Positions 8,133 through 16,467 of a stretch of 64,000 nt of DNA are shown in pieces. The notes beneath the pieces were generated by a model. It made no database searches, was not told where the DNA came from, and saw only the letters and a list, made by a program, of their open reading frames with translations. Numbering within the stretch: position 1 is the stretch's first letter; the number at the start of each line of letters is the position of its first letter. The stretch is taken from contig JAVBKS010000022.1 in assembly GCA_031553935.1 (NCBI GenBank), forward strand, positions 1 through 64,000, read 5' to 3'. The translations under genes were made by a program, and so were the position numbers. Source of the stretch: JAISDD01 sp031553935 (GTDB taxonomy: Bacteria; Bacillota; Syntrophomonadia; Syntrophomonadales; Syntrophomonadaceae).

Positions 8133-8738
8133 TCAATCTTCTAATCCAAACGCTTTACAGGTTGCTTCACCTGCGCTATTTATGCCTTCCCCTTTTATTG
8201 CTATAACTATAGTCTTTAAAATAATAGAAATATCTAATGATAAGCAAATCATATTAATATATTCATTATCGCAATTAAACTTCTCATCCCATGACAAAGC
8301 ATTTCTTCCATTAACAGCTGCCAAAGATGTTAATCCCGGTCTAACTGAATGTCTTTTTCTTTGTTGTTCATTGTACAAAGGAAGGTAATCGGCTAATAGC
8401 GGTCTAGGACCTACAAACGACATATCACCTTTCAGAATATTTAGTAATTCCGGTAATTCATCTAAACTTGTTGATCTTAACTTTGCGCCGAATTCAGTTA
8501 AGCGCAATTCATCAGATAATAATATGCCCTTCTCATCGCATTCATTCGTCATCGTTCTAAACTTATATAGTCGGAATATCTCTTCATTTTTTCCTGGTCT
8601 TAGTTGTGTAAAAAAAACAGGTCTTCCTAGTTTTTTTCTTACTAGCAAATATATTATTAGAAGTACTGGCGAGAAAATCAATAGAGAAATAAAAGAAAAG
8701 AATACATCAAAAGGCCGTTTAAAAAATTTTCTGTACAT
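8133..8738 (-). CDS. Initiating undecaprenyl-phosphate sugar phosphotransferase (PglC type)
   Basis: A 201-residue monotopic phosphoglycosyl transferase that moves the first sugar phosphate of the repeat unit from its UDP form to undecaprenyl phosphate. It has one re-entrant membrane segment (about residues 8-30) followed by KFRTMTN, SLDELPELLNILKGDMS, then FVGPRP and RPGLTSLAAVNGRN, the catalytic signature of the small PglC-like enzymes. The frame opens at 8756, but AAGGTGATTAG lies directly upstream of ATG 8738. It is coupled to pglD-like downstream, so the first sugar is probably a bacillosamine-type residue. Confidence 0.9.
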   Translation of the reverse strand: MYRKFFKRPFDVFFSFISLLIFSPVLLIIYLLVRKKLGRPVFFTQLRPGKNEEIFRLYKFRTMTNECDEKGILLSDELRLTEFGAKLRSTSLDELPELLNILKGDMSFVGPRPLLADYLPLYNEQQRKRHSVRPGLTSLAAVNGRNALSWDEKFNCDNEYINMICLSLDISIILKTIVIAIKGEGINSAGEATCKAFGLED

Positions 8739-8752
8739 TCTAATCACCTTGT

Positions 8753-9892
8753 TCATAGTATTTCATGAAAGATTCTATCAATCTGGGTATTATTCAAAAT
8801 TACTGGATTGTTTGAGAGTCGCTGGCTATCTGGTCCTACAGAATCTACAAGGCCACTTATATCTTTTGCGCTAATATTGAAGTTAGACAATCGTAAGTCC
8901 AAGATATCTCTAGAAGCATATTCTATGAAGCCTCTTATATTACCAAAATTGTCAAATTGCTCTAATAATTCGCTTTCATATGAATAATTATTATTGTTAA
9001 TATTAGCAATAGGTTGTAATAGCATCGCAACAGCCAAGCCATGCGAAACACCATACTTTAATGTCAAAGGGTACGATAAAGCATGACATGCAGTTGTTCT
9101 TGTCTGTGAAAAAGCAAGTGCAGACATAATTGACCCTCGAAACAGTTGTACGCGAAAATAAATGTTATGTGGCTCTTCAATCGCCTTCCGTAGGTATCCA
9201 ATGATCCTATGGATTGCTTGAATTGCAATATCTTTAACAATCACAGATGATGATATTGCCCAATATGACTCAATTGCATGCGCTAGAGCATCGAGACCAG
9301 TAGATAGTGTTACTAGGGATGGCAAGGTCAATGTTAGTTCAGGAACTATTATCGCTTTTTTAGGATACAATCCAATACTCTCTATTGAGTGTTTTTCTAG
9401 TCCCTTCTCATCCCAAATAGTGGCCCAATTGGTTAATTCCGAACCGGTTCCAGCAGTTGACGGTATAGCTATAATATTAATAAAACCATCTTTTCTAGTA
9501 TATTTCTTATTAATGATTAAATCAGTAACGAAATCTATCTCCATTTTTTTGCTGATAAAAAGTATTGGATAAATTGCACTAATTGATTTAGCTAAGTCTA
9601 TGCAACTGCCTCCACCAATTGCAATAATTTGATCAATCCTATCGAGATTTCTATTCCTAATAATGTTACAAACATTGAGAATGTCTCTCTGCGTTGGGTT
9701 AGGATGTATTTTTCGCACCCATGTAATTTTCTCTGTCAATTCAAGGTTTTCTAGAATATCGGTCAAACCCCATAAATCCGTACAGGTTTCATCAGCAATA
9801 AGCAAGGTAATTCCAGAAAGACAACTAATAACAATATCTTTAATCTTTTTATTCATTTTAAAATCGATTTCTACGGGACAAAACATATTCAT
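8753..9892 (-). CDS. Iron-containing alcohol dehydrogenase, probable phosphonoacetaldehyde reductase
   Basis: A 379-residue group III alcohol dehydrogenase. IAIGGGSCIDLAKS binds NAD(P), and the metal ligands lie in GLDALAHAIESYW and ACHALSYPLTLKYGVSHGLA. It follows the PEP mutase and phosphonopyruvate decarboxylase genes, where relatives reduce phosphonoacetaldehyde to 2-hydroxyethylphosphonate. No AEP transaminase gene is in the cluster, so the alcohol is the expected product. ATG at 9892 has GGGGTG upstream. The substrate is inferred from context. Confidence 0.8.
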   Translation of the reverse strand: MNMFCPVEIDFKMNKKIKDIVISCLSGITLLIADETCTDLWGLTDILENLELTEKITWVRKIHPNPTQRDILNVCNIIRNRNLDRIDQIIAIGGGSCIDLAKSISAIYPILFISKKMEIDFVTDLIINKKYTRKDGFINIIAIPSTAGTGSELTNWATIWDEKGLEKHSIESIGLYPKKAIIVPELTLTLPSLVTLSTGLDALAHAIESYWAISSSVIVKDIAIQAIHRIIGYLRKAIEEPHNIYFRVQLFRGSIMSALAFSQTRTTACHALSYPLTLKYGVSHGLAVAMLLQPIANINNNNYSYESELLEQFDNFGNIRGFIEYASRDILDLRLSNFNISAKDISGLVDSVGPDSQRLSNNPVILNNTQIDRIFHEIL

Positions 9893-9904
9893 GAGAACAC
9901 CCCA

Positions 9905-11203
9905 TTAGTAAACATCAGGAATTAAGGTTATAATATCATTAATCGGCATGCACATTTCGTCTGCCTCAAAGGCACGCTGGTTTCTCAAAATAGTTTCAGA
10001 AATTCTTTGCATTGCAGGAAAAGAACTTCTTGTTAATTGATTCGCGTATATTACAATGTTGACTCCATGTTCAGAAAATTCTTCTTCTGTCACTCTATTA
10101 AATGTTGTTGGCACTACAACAATAGGAGTTTCAGCATTAATGCTCCTAAAATGGTTGCAAAACTGAAAAATTTCATCAGGGTCTTTCTTTCTTGAATGAA
10201 TCATTATTCCATCAGCACCTGCATCGACATACGCTATTGCCCTATTAATAGCATCCTCCATCCCTTTTTCAAGAATTAGACTCTCTATTCTAGCAATAAT
10301 CATAAAATCTTTTGTCCTAAGGGCTGCTTTCCCCGCACTAATCTTTGAAGAAAAGTTCTCGATACTGTCTTGAGTTTGTGGGACTTCGTTTCCGAATAAT
10401 GAATTCTTTTTTAGTCCAGTTTTGTCTTCAATTATTACAGCTGATACTCCAATTCGCTCTAAGGTTCTGACATTATATTGGAAATGTTCAACTTGTCCTC
10501 CCGTATCACCATCTAATATAATTGGCTTAGTAGTAACTTCCATAATATCTTCAATAGTTCTAATCCTGGAAGACATATCTACAAGTTCTATGTCAGGCTT
10601 TCCTTTTGCGGTTGAATCACAAAGACTGGAAACCCACATGGCATCAAATTGCCTTACCTTGCCACTAACCTCGACTTTAGTCTTCTCAGCTAATAAACCT
10701 GTCAAGCCGCTATGTGCTTCAATTACACTAATCGTTTTCTTTAAGTTTAATAAATGTCTTAATCTTGGCCTCCTAAATTCAGGCATCGCAACTTGTTCCG
10801 AAAACTTGTTTTCCAATCTAATGATGGTCTCATTATATGTATAAGGATATTCAATTAGCTCTCCTCCAAATTCTTTTAATACTTTTAATGCATTTTCACG
10901 AACTATACTCTGGTAGCCAGTTTTCCAATCATCTCCGTGGACAACATAGTCTGGCTTTAGTATCCTAAGATTCTCATCATACTCTAAACTGGCTTGTCCA
11001 ACTACATGCGATACTCCTTGAATATTTCTTATTATCTCCATTCTTTCTTCAAAAGGGACAACTGGAAACCTCTTATAGGTTGCAATAACTTCATCATGCA
11101 AAACTCCGATTGTAAGTTCACCAAGCTCAGCAGCTCTTTTGATAATGTTAATATGACCAATATGAATAATGTCAGTACTAAAACTCATGTATACTTTTTT
11201 CAT
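9905..11203 (-). CDS. pepM: Phosphoenolpyruvate mutase with N-terminal cytidylyltransferase-like domain
   Basis: A 432-residue two-domain enzyme. Residues about 1-130 are a cytidylyltransferase fold with the HIGH nucleotide-binding motif at 14-17. Residues about 145-430 are the PEP mutase of the isocitrate-lyase superfamily: DGDTGG at 231-236 and the diagnostic EDKTGLKKNS at 259-268, which separates true PEP mutases from relatives. It makes the C-P bond, converting PEP to phosphonopyruvate; the decarboxylase gene two positions upstream pulls the reaction forward. The frame opens at 11227, but ATG 11203 has GTGAGG behind it. It overlaps the preceding gene by 26 bases. Confidence 0.93.
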   Translation of the reverse strand: MKKVYMSFSTDIIHIGHINIIKRAAELGELTIGVLHDEVIATYKRFPVVPFEERMEIIRNIQGVSHVVGQASLEYDENLRILKPDYVVHGDDWKTGYQSIVRENALKVLKEFGGELIEYPYTYNETIIRLENKFSEQVAMPEFRRPRLRHLLNLKKTISVIEAHSGLTGLLAEKTKVEVSGKVRQFDAMWVSSLCDSTAKGKPDIELVDMSSRIRTIEDIMEVTTKPIILDGDTGGQVEHFQYNVRTLERIGVSAVIIEDKTGLKKNSLFGNEVPQTQDSIENFSSKISAGKAALRTKDFMIIARIESLILEKGMEDAINRAIAYVDAGADGIMIHSRKKDPDEIFQFCNHFRSINAETPIVVVPTTFNRVTEEEFSEHGVNIVIYANQLTRSSFPAMQRISETILRNQRAFEADEMCMPINDIITLIPDVY

Positions 11204-11933
11204 TATTAACCTCACTTTCAGAAGCAATTTCTTTTCTAATTCTACTCAGATCATCTAGATCATCCACTTCACTACATAACAAATTTTTATAATCCACAGG
11301 ATATAGAAGCAATCTATTTGTTACCATATTTAGCGCCTTTTCTGCATAACAGTTCTTTATTCCATTTTCGCAGAATTCAATAATTTTCTCAAGCCAAATG
11401 AGCCAATCGGCATTCCTTAGCTTATATAAGGGTTGAGCTGAAATTGCGTTTCGATAATTATCTACACTAATTGTTTCAACTCGATAAAATTTATTTATTC
11501 CGGCTTTAAAATCTTTTTCGGACAACGGAGTAGTACTACTGACTGCAACACAGCTTACATTGGATTCTATTAGTCTTCTTAACACTTCTAAATCAAATAC
11601 TAAATCCCCGTGCAAAAGCAATAAATCATCTTTCACCAAAAACTCTCTAGCCAAGTAAATAGAGTATATATAATTTGTAGTTGAGTATTCAGGATTATAA
11701 ATAAACTTTATTTTTAGTTCAGGAAACTCTCTTTTAGTATAAGCAATTATACTTTCAGCATTGTGACCAGTTGTAACAACTATTTCTTTTCCATATCCCA
11801 GTTCAGAAAGAAAACTTAGCTGCCTTCCATAAATTGTCTGCTTATTGCCAATGTCCAATAAACTCTTGTGGCTACCAATTGTAAAACTACCTAGTCTACT
11901 TCCTAATCCAGAATTCAGTATGAGAACTCTCAT
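11178..11933 (-). CDS. LicC-like nucleotidyltransferase, probable CTP:phosphonate cytidylyltransferase
   Basis: A 251-residue GT-A-fold nucleotidyltransferase. The N-terminal loop is NSGLGSRLG followed by HKSLLDIG, with histidine in place of the usual proline before the lysine, as in choline-phosphate cytidylyltransferase relatives; LLLHGDLVFD holds the metal-binding aspartate. Its place between the phosphonopyruvate decarboxylase and PEP mutase genes, with LicD nearby, suggests that it activates a phosphonate as the CMP ester for transfer. Its start overlaps the decarboxylase stop (TAATG). The substrate is inferred. Confidence 0.75.
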   Translation of the reverse strand: MRVLILNSGLGSRLGSFTIGSHKSLLDIGNKQTIYGRQLSFLSELGYGKEIVVTTGHNAESIIAYTKREFPELKIKFIYNPEYSTTNYIYSIYLAREFLVKDDLLLLHGDLVFDLEVLRRLIESNVSCVAVSSTTPLSEKDFKAGINKFYRVETISVDNYRNAISAQPLYKLRNADWLIWLEKIIEFCENGIKNCYAEKALNMVTNRLLLYPVDYKNLLCSEVDDLDDLSRIRKEIASESEVNNEKSIHEF

Positions 11934-13069
11934 TACAGCACATCCTTATTCGAAAGTAATAACCTCATCAAATCTGCCTTGTTTTGGATAGGAGTCTTTG
12001 TCGGTCTACCTAGATTTTCTCGTGCGCCTATCTTAACCTTTATTTCAAACATAATCGGACCAGCTTCAATTGTGATATTTCGTAAAATATCCTTAATTTG
12101 CTTAAGCGTAGATGCACTATACGTTTTTTTGTAACCACAAGCCCTAGCTATATCTACAATATCAATTTTATCTGATATAGTGGGCATGCCACCAACACTT
12201 TCATGAGCATGGTTATTCATTAGTACATGAACGAAATTTTTTGGCCGTTTGGCTCCGATTAATGCTAAAGACCCTAAATGCATTAATACTGCACCGTCTC
12301 CATCAAAACACCAAACTCTTTTTTCTTCAGTGTTTAAAGCTATTCCTAAAGCAATCATTGAACAATGACCCATAGACCCAACTGTCAAAAAATCATTCGC
12401 ATGCCCTTGTTGCCTTTTCTCTCGAATTTCGAACAACTCTCTTGAGGTTTTTCCTGTAGTCGAAACAATCACATCATCAAGACTTATGCAATCAATTAAA
12501 GTATCAATTGCTTCCTCCCTTAATACAGTATAATCATTCGAATATTCGACTTTGGGAGAACCACTAAAAGCTTCTTTTCTCACAACTATTGCTGCGCTAT
12601 TTCCTTGCTCCAGAAGATTTTTACATTTAGAAAGTTCATCTATTAACTCATCTTCATTAGTTTCACCATCAAGAACAAAAAAGTCTATACCTAAACATTC
12701 TAAAAGCGGTAGCGTTATTTTGCCTTGAAATAAATGCTGTGGCTCGTCCTTAACATCTGGTTCACCTCGCCACCCGATAATAAATAATACGGGAATTTTA
12801 TAAACTAATGAATGAATCAAAGATGTATAGGGATTGACTACGTTACCAATTCCGCTATTTTGCATATAAACACATCCAACTTTTCCAGTAGAAATATGAT
12901 ATCCAGCAGCAATTCCCACACAATTGCCCTCATTAGGTGCAATAATATGCTGAACCTGATTGTTTGTAAAAAGGAAATCACTCAGTTCTCTCAACTGCGA
13001 ATCAGGAACACCTGTGAAAAAATCTATTCCAATACTATTAATATGCTCAACGAATCTATCAATTTGCAT
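11933..13069 (-). CDS. Phosphonopyruvate decarboxylase
   Basis: A 378-residue ThDP enzyme that decarboxylates phosphonopyruvate to phosphonoacetaldehyde. The N-terminal pyrimidine-binding domain includes the cofactor glutamate in APNEGNCVGIAAGYH; the C-terminal diphosphate-binding domain has the GDG...NN motif (CFDGDGAVLMHLGS to VLMNNHAHES). The length and the N-terminus FFTGVPDSQLRELSDFL match Ppd/AepY. ATG 13069 has GGAGGAATAG upstream. It is coupled to the nucleotidyltransferase and lies two genes ahead of pepM, the arrangement expected of phosphonate clusters. Confidence 0.93.
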   Translation of the reverse strand: MQIDRFVEHINSIGIDFFTGVPDSQLRELSDFLFTNNQVQHIIAPNEGNCVGIAAGYHISTGKVGCVYMQNSGIGNVVNPYTSLIHSLVYKIPVLFIIGWRGEPDVKDEPQHLFQGKITLPLLECLGIDFFVLDGETNEDELIDELSKCKNLLEQGNSAAIVVRKEAFSGSPKVEYSNDYTVLREEAIDTLIDCISLDDVIVSTTGKTSRELFEIREKRQQGHANDFLTVGSMGHCSMIALGIALNTEEKRVWCFDGDGAVLMHLGSLALIGAKRPKNFVHVLMNNHAHESVGGMPTISDKIDIVDIARACGYKKTYSASTLKQIKDILRNITIEAGPIMFEIKVKIGARENLGRPTKTPIQNKADLMRLLLSNKDVL

Positions 13070-13090
13070 AAATCTATTCCTCCAAAAATA

Positions 13091-13957
13091 CTAAAAGTTC
13101 AAATCATCAATATTTTCATACCCAGGCTCAATGCTTAAATACTTCGTGTAATCATTTTGAATATCATAGAAATCTACATGTAGGTTTTTCAAAATTTGAT
13201 TTTTTGAAGGTATTCTCATAAAATCACCAAAATATATTGTGAGGTAACCAATTACATCAGATGGTGCAGGCAATATCAATTTATCGAATTTAATACTCTG
13301 AGGGTTATCAAACATCTTCTTGGGATACACACTCTTCTTAAAAGGAAAATTAATAAAAAATTGCCCACAAAAATCGGTGGATCTGTCATTGTATTTATAT
13401 ATCTGCTTCATTGCATATTTTAATAGAAAATCTTTCGGAAAAACTCTAAATACTCTTAACAAAAATTGAATCAACTTTCCCCCTTTCGTTTCTTTTCGAT
13501 TCGATGCTCTTTTGGCTGTTATATATTTACTCCACATGTATTGAATATATCGTCTATGTAAATTGTTCGGAACATTATGCAATATAATAATGTCAATTAA
13601 AATCCCATGATGAATCAATTTATTCTTCCAATGTTCTTGTAAATAGGTAGTATTATTCATTCTAACCTTAGCCAAGGCAATCATATCTTCAATTCTACCC
13701 CATTCCTGCAAATGGTATTTTTCTTTAGGCAATGAATTAAAACAACTTTTGAATTTGTAGTAATTCTCAGGAGTCATCATAATATCTAAATCATCGTCCC
13801 AAGGAATAAAACCTCCATGTCGCACTGCACCGAGTGCAGTACCTCCCATGATATAGTAGACTATTCCATTATTTCTACACACAGTATCAATATCTCTAAT
13901 TATCTCCAAAAGTTTTTGATGCAATAATGAAAATCCGTACTCATCATTCCCATTCAT
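13091..13957 (-). CDS. LicD-family phosphotransferase
   Basis: A 288-residue LicD protein. LicD enzymes transfer phosphocholine or related groups from a CDP or CMP carrier to sugars. YYIMGGTALGAVRHGGFIPWDDDLDI is the nucleotidyltransferase-fold signature, with the metal-binding DDD at its end. The frame opens at 13996, but ATG 13957 follows TTTGGAG and avoids overlap with the glycosyltransferase gene, so I choose it. Directly upstream of the phosphonate genes, it is the best candidate for transferring CMP-activated hydroxyethylphosphonate to the polymer. Confidence 0.88.
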   Translation of the reverse strand: MNGNDEYGFSLLHQKLLEIIRDIDTVCRNNGIVYYIMGGTALGAVRHGGFIPWDDDLDIMMTPENYYKFKSCFNSLPKEKYHLQEWGRIEDMIALAKVRMNNTTYLQEHWKNKLIHHGILIDIIILHNVPNNLHRRYIQYMWSKYITAKRASNRKETKGGKLIQFLLRVFRVFPKDFLLKYAMKQIYKYNDRSTDFCGQFFINFPFKKSVYPKKMFDNPQSIKFDKLILPAPSDVIGYLTIYFGDFMRIPSKNQILKNLHVDFYDIQNDYTKYLSIEPGYENIDDLNF

Positions 13958-13970
13958 ATTTAGCTCCAAA

Positions 13971-15068
13971 TTATAATAATTTCTTATAGAACTCAATTAG
14001 CTTTTTTTCCTCCGATGCCCAAGAATAATAGTTAAGTACAGCTTTTTGACCATTATGCCCCATTTCCTCCATTAGCTGAGGATTGTTAAGAAGTTCACTA
14101 ATGATGGTGGCAATTTCCTTTGGTACTAGTGTCTTAATTAGAATACCACACTTAAATTTCTCGATAACTTCTTTAGATGAAGGTATTTCCGATATAACAA
14201 CAGGTAGGCCTCCTAGCATATACTCGAATAGTTTAGTAGAAATCCCATTTATCGCATTTAAAGAAGGATTAAAAATGAATAATCCGATTTTCGACTCACT
14301 GATTACCTCTATTGCCTTTTGTGGAGTAATGTAACCCAGGTATTCAGTTTTTTTCCATCCAGGATTCGTAACGAGTTTTTTCTTTATTTCATCATCCAAT
14401 CGACCAGCTAAAACTAATTTGCAATCAATATAATTCATGGCATCAACTATTTCAAATATTGCCCTTTCTTTTGCTAGTTGCGAGCTTATGTATAATATTT
14501 GATGCTTTTTTTTCGAATTCGCAACAGGTAGAATTTTTGAATCATCAATAATTGGATAATTATACAAAATAACTGTGTTTTTATTTACCTTGCTAAATCG
14601 ATTCGCTATATGTGTTGTAACAGTAACAATTCCATCAACCCGAGCCGCTACATAGTCTTCAATCTTCTCAACAATATAAGCAATAATTTTTCTAAATTGC
14701 TTGGGAATCCATTCTTTACCCAATATTTGCCTAGGCACATCTTCATGCACATCATATATAACAACCTTATTTTTTAATTTTAGCATATACGCATAAGGTA
14801 AAAGTTCAGGGTCATGAATATGATAAACATCAGCTTGTAAACGCAGTGCCTGTTTATAGGTATCAAACGTAGATAACAGCATTCGTTTATAACGCTCTTT
14901 TCTATTTTTAACTGCAACTATTTTAATACCTTGAAAAATTTCATCATTGTTTTTTCTTACAACGTAGCTTACATCATAACCGACCTTAGATAAAGAAACA
15001 CACTCTTTTAAAAGTATTCTCGGTTCACTATCTGGATGTTGCGAACTCATATGGCAAATTTTATACAT
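13971..15068 (-). CDS. Glycosyltransferase family 4
   Basis: A 365-residue GT-B glycosyltransferase. The N-terminal domain has MSSQHPDSEPRILLKE and the HIHDPELLPYA motif; the C-terminal domain has KLFEYMLGGLPVVISEIP, the nucleotide-sugar-binding region. It extends the lipid-linked repeat unit on the inner membrane face. It is the only conventional glycosyltransferase I recognise in the operon besides the PglC-like initiator, so the unit is either very short or other transferases lie elsewhere. Sugar specificity cannot be read from the sequence. ATG 15068 is preceded by AAGGGAAC. Confidence 0.9.
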   Translation of the reverse strand: MYKICHMSSQHPDSEPRILLKECVSLSKVGYDVSYVVRKNNDEIFQGIKIVAVKNRKERYKRMLLSTFDTYKQALRLQADVYHIHDPELLPYAYMLKLKNKVVIYDVHEDVPRQILGKEWIPKQFRKIIAYIVEKIEDYVAARVDGIVTVTTHIANRFSKVNKNTVILYNYPIIDDSKILPVANSKKKHQILYISSQLAKERAIFEIVDAMNYIDCKLVLAGRLDDEIKKKLVTNPGWKKTEYLGYITPQKAIEVISESKIGLFIFNPSLNAINGISTKLFEYMLGGLPVVISEIPSSKEVIEKFKCGILIKTLVPKEIATIISELLNNPQLMEEMGHNGQKAVLNYYSWASEEKKLIEFYKKLL

Positions 15069-15098
15069 TGTATAGTTCCCTTCATCGAAGAAAATTTT

Positions 15099-16436
15099 CT
15101 ACTTTATCGAAGTATTCTCTAATTTTTTGAATTCACTAAATGCCATAGTCATAGAAACGCCATACCAGATCCATAAATTGCCGTTCAAGTCGCCGCTAAA
15201 CATAGCATTAGTGATTCCCAAAGATAGAATAGAAAATGAATACTTCATTTCATTAGTATTATATTTGACAATACTTACACTCGACTTCGTCAATGCATAT
15301 ATCCAAATAATAAGACAGAATAAAACTAAAATAGCTCCATTTTCATATAAAATTTCCAATAAAATATTATGCGGATACCGCCTTTCATCCTTTTGTCCAA
15401 GCAAATAGGAAAAAGAACCTGTTCCTTCACCGATAATTTGATTTCCATTCACCCAACCATTAAAGGCTGACTCGATTAATTCCTCACGAATTGAAAAACT
15501 TCTGGCATCTTCTACAGTATCATCAACGTCAAATCTTGGCATGTAAACCGGGAGAACCGAAATAGCTAATACAACTAATACCGTTACCAAAGAAACACCT
15601 GCAAAGTTCGAAATAAAAGCCTTCAAGGAATTTACGTTAAACATTTTCAAAACCATAATAGCAATTAAACTAACTATCATCGAAATAATAGGACCCTTGC
15701 TATTGGTAAGCATAAGTCCTATAAGTAATATCGCAAATACTATCGATTTAATAAGTGTCTGCTTAAAATCCCATTTATTCCAATAATAAAAAGCAGAGAA
15801 AATTGATAAAGTTATAATTCTAGCGGCCCAAATCGGATTAATACTATACGGATTTATTCTTGCTTCACCAATAATTCCGTCTATTAAAATAAATTTATTG
15901 ACACATTCAATTGAAAGAAGCAATCCACAAAAAACTATTAATAACATAAATTTTTTTAGCCTCTCTGGATTACATCTAAAGTGCACCAAAATAATTATAG
16001 AAGGTAATACAGCATAAAAAAAGAAAAGCATAGTTTTATTGAAACCGTAATTTGGCGATTTACTATAAAGTAGGCCAAATAACATTATGAAAAAAACTAT
16101 AAGAGGAAAACCAGCAATTGCATAATCAAACATTCGTATACTTCTAATAATTTGCACATTTGTTTTATTGCTAATATTTTTTACTAATACAATAACACTA
16201 CCAACAAAAAACATAATTGCTTGCACTTTTGCTGATGCCATATATGGTATTACAGATAGCAATTTACTAAAATAAATCGTCAGCATTATCTCCGGTATAT
16301 AATATATGGTAATAATATAAATAGACATAAAGATAATTAAAATTGCGAAAGAAAGTCTATACTCTAAAAATATAGCCAAATTAAGACTCATAAGTAGAAA
16401 GATACAACTTGCAATAGCAAAAAATTTGTTTCTCAT
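15099..16436 (-). CDS. O-antigen ligase/polymerase-like membrane protein (Wzy type)
   Basis: A 445-residue integral membrane protein with around ten hydrophobic segments and the long extracytoplasmic loop before RYPHNILLEILYENG, the motif of the Wzy_C/O-antigen ligase family. It probably polymerises flipped repeat units. The frame opens at 16553 inside the neighbouring gene, but ATG 16436 has AAGGAAA upstream. Wzx and Wzz lie in the same operon, so a Wzx/Wzy-dependent export system is complete. Confidence 0.85.
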   Translation of the reverse strand: MRNKFFAIASCIFLLMSLNLAIFLEYRLSFAILIIFMSIYIITIYYIPEIMLTIYFSKLLSVIPYMASAKVQAIMFFVGSVIVLVKNISNKTNVQIIRSIRMFDYAIAGFPLIVFFIMLFGLLYSKSPNYGFNKTMLFFFYAVLPSIIILVHFRCNPERLKKFMLLIVFCGLLLSIECVNKFILIDGIIGEARINPYSINPIWAARIITLSIFSAFYYWNKWDFKQTLIKSIVFAILLIGLMLTNSKGPIISMIVSLIAIMVLKMFNVNSLKAFISNFAGVSLVTVLVVLAISVLPVYMPRFDVDDTVEDARSFSIREELIESAFNGWVNGNQIIGEGTGSFSYLLGQKDERRYPHNILLEILYENGAILVLFCLIIWIYALTKSSVSIVKYNTNEMKYSFSILSLGITNAMFSGDLNGNLWIWYGVSMTMAFSEFKKLENTSIK

Positions 16437-16467
16437 TAATATTTCCTTAATAAAACCCTTTTGATTA

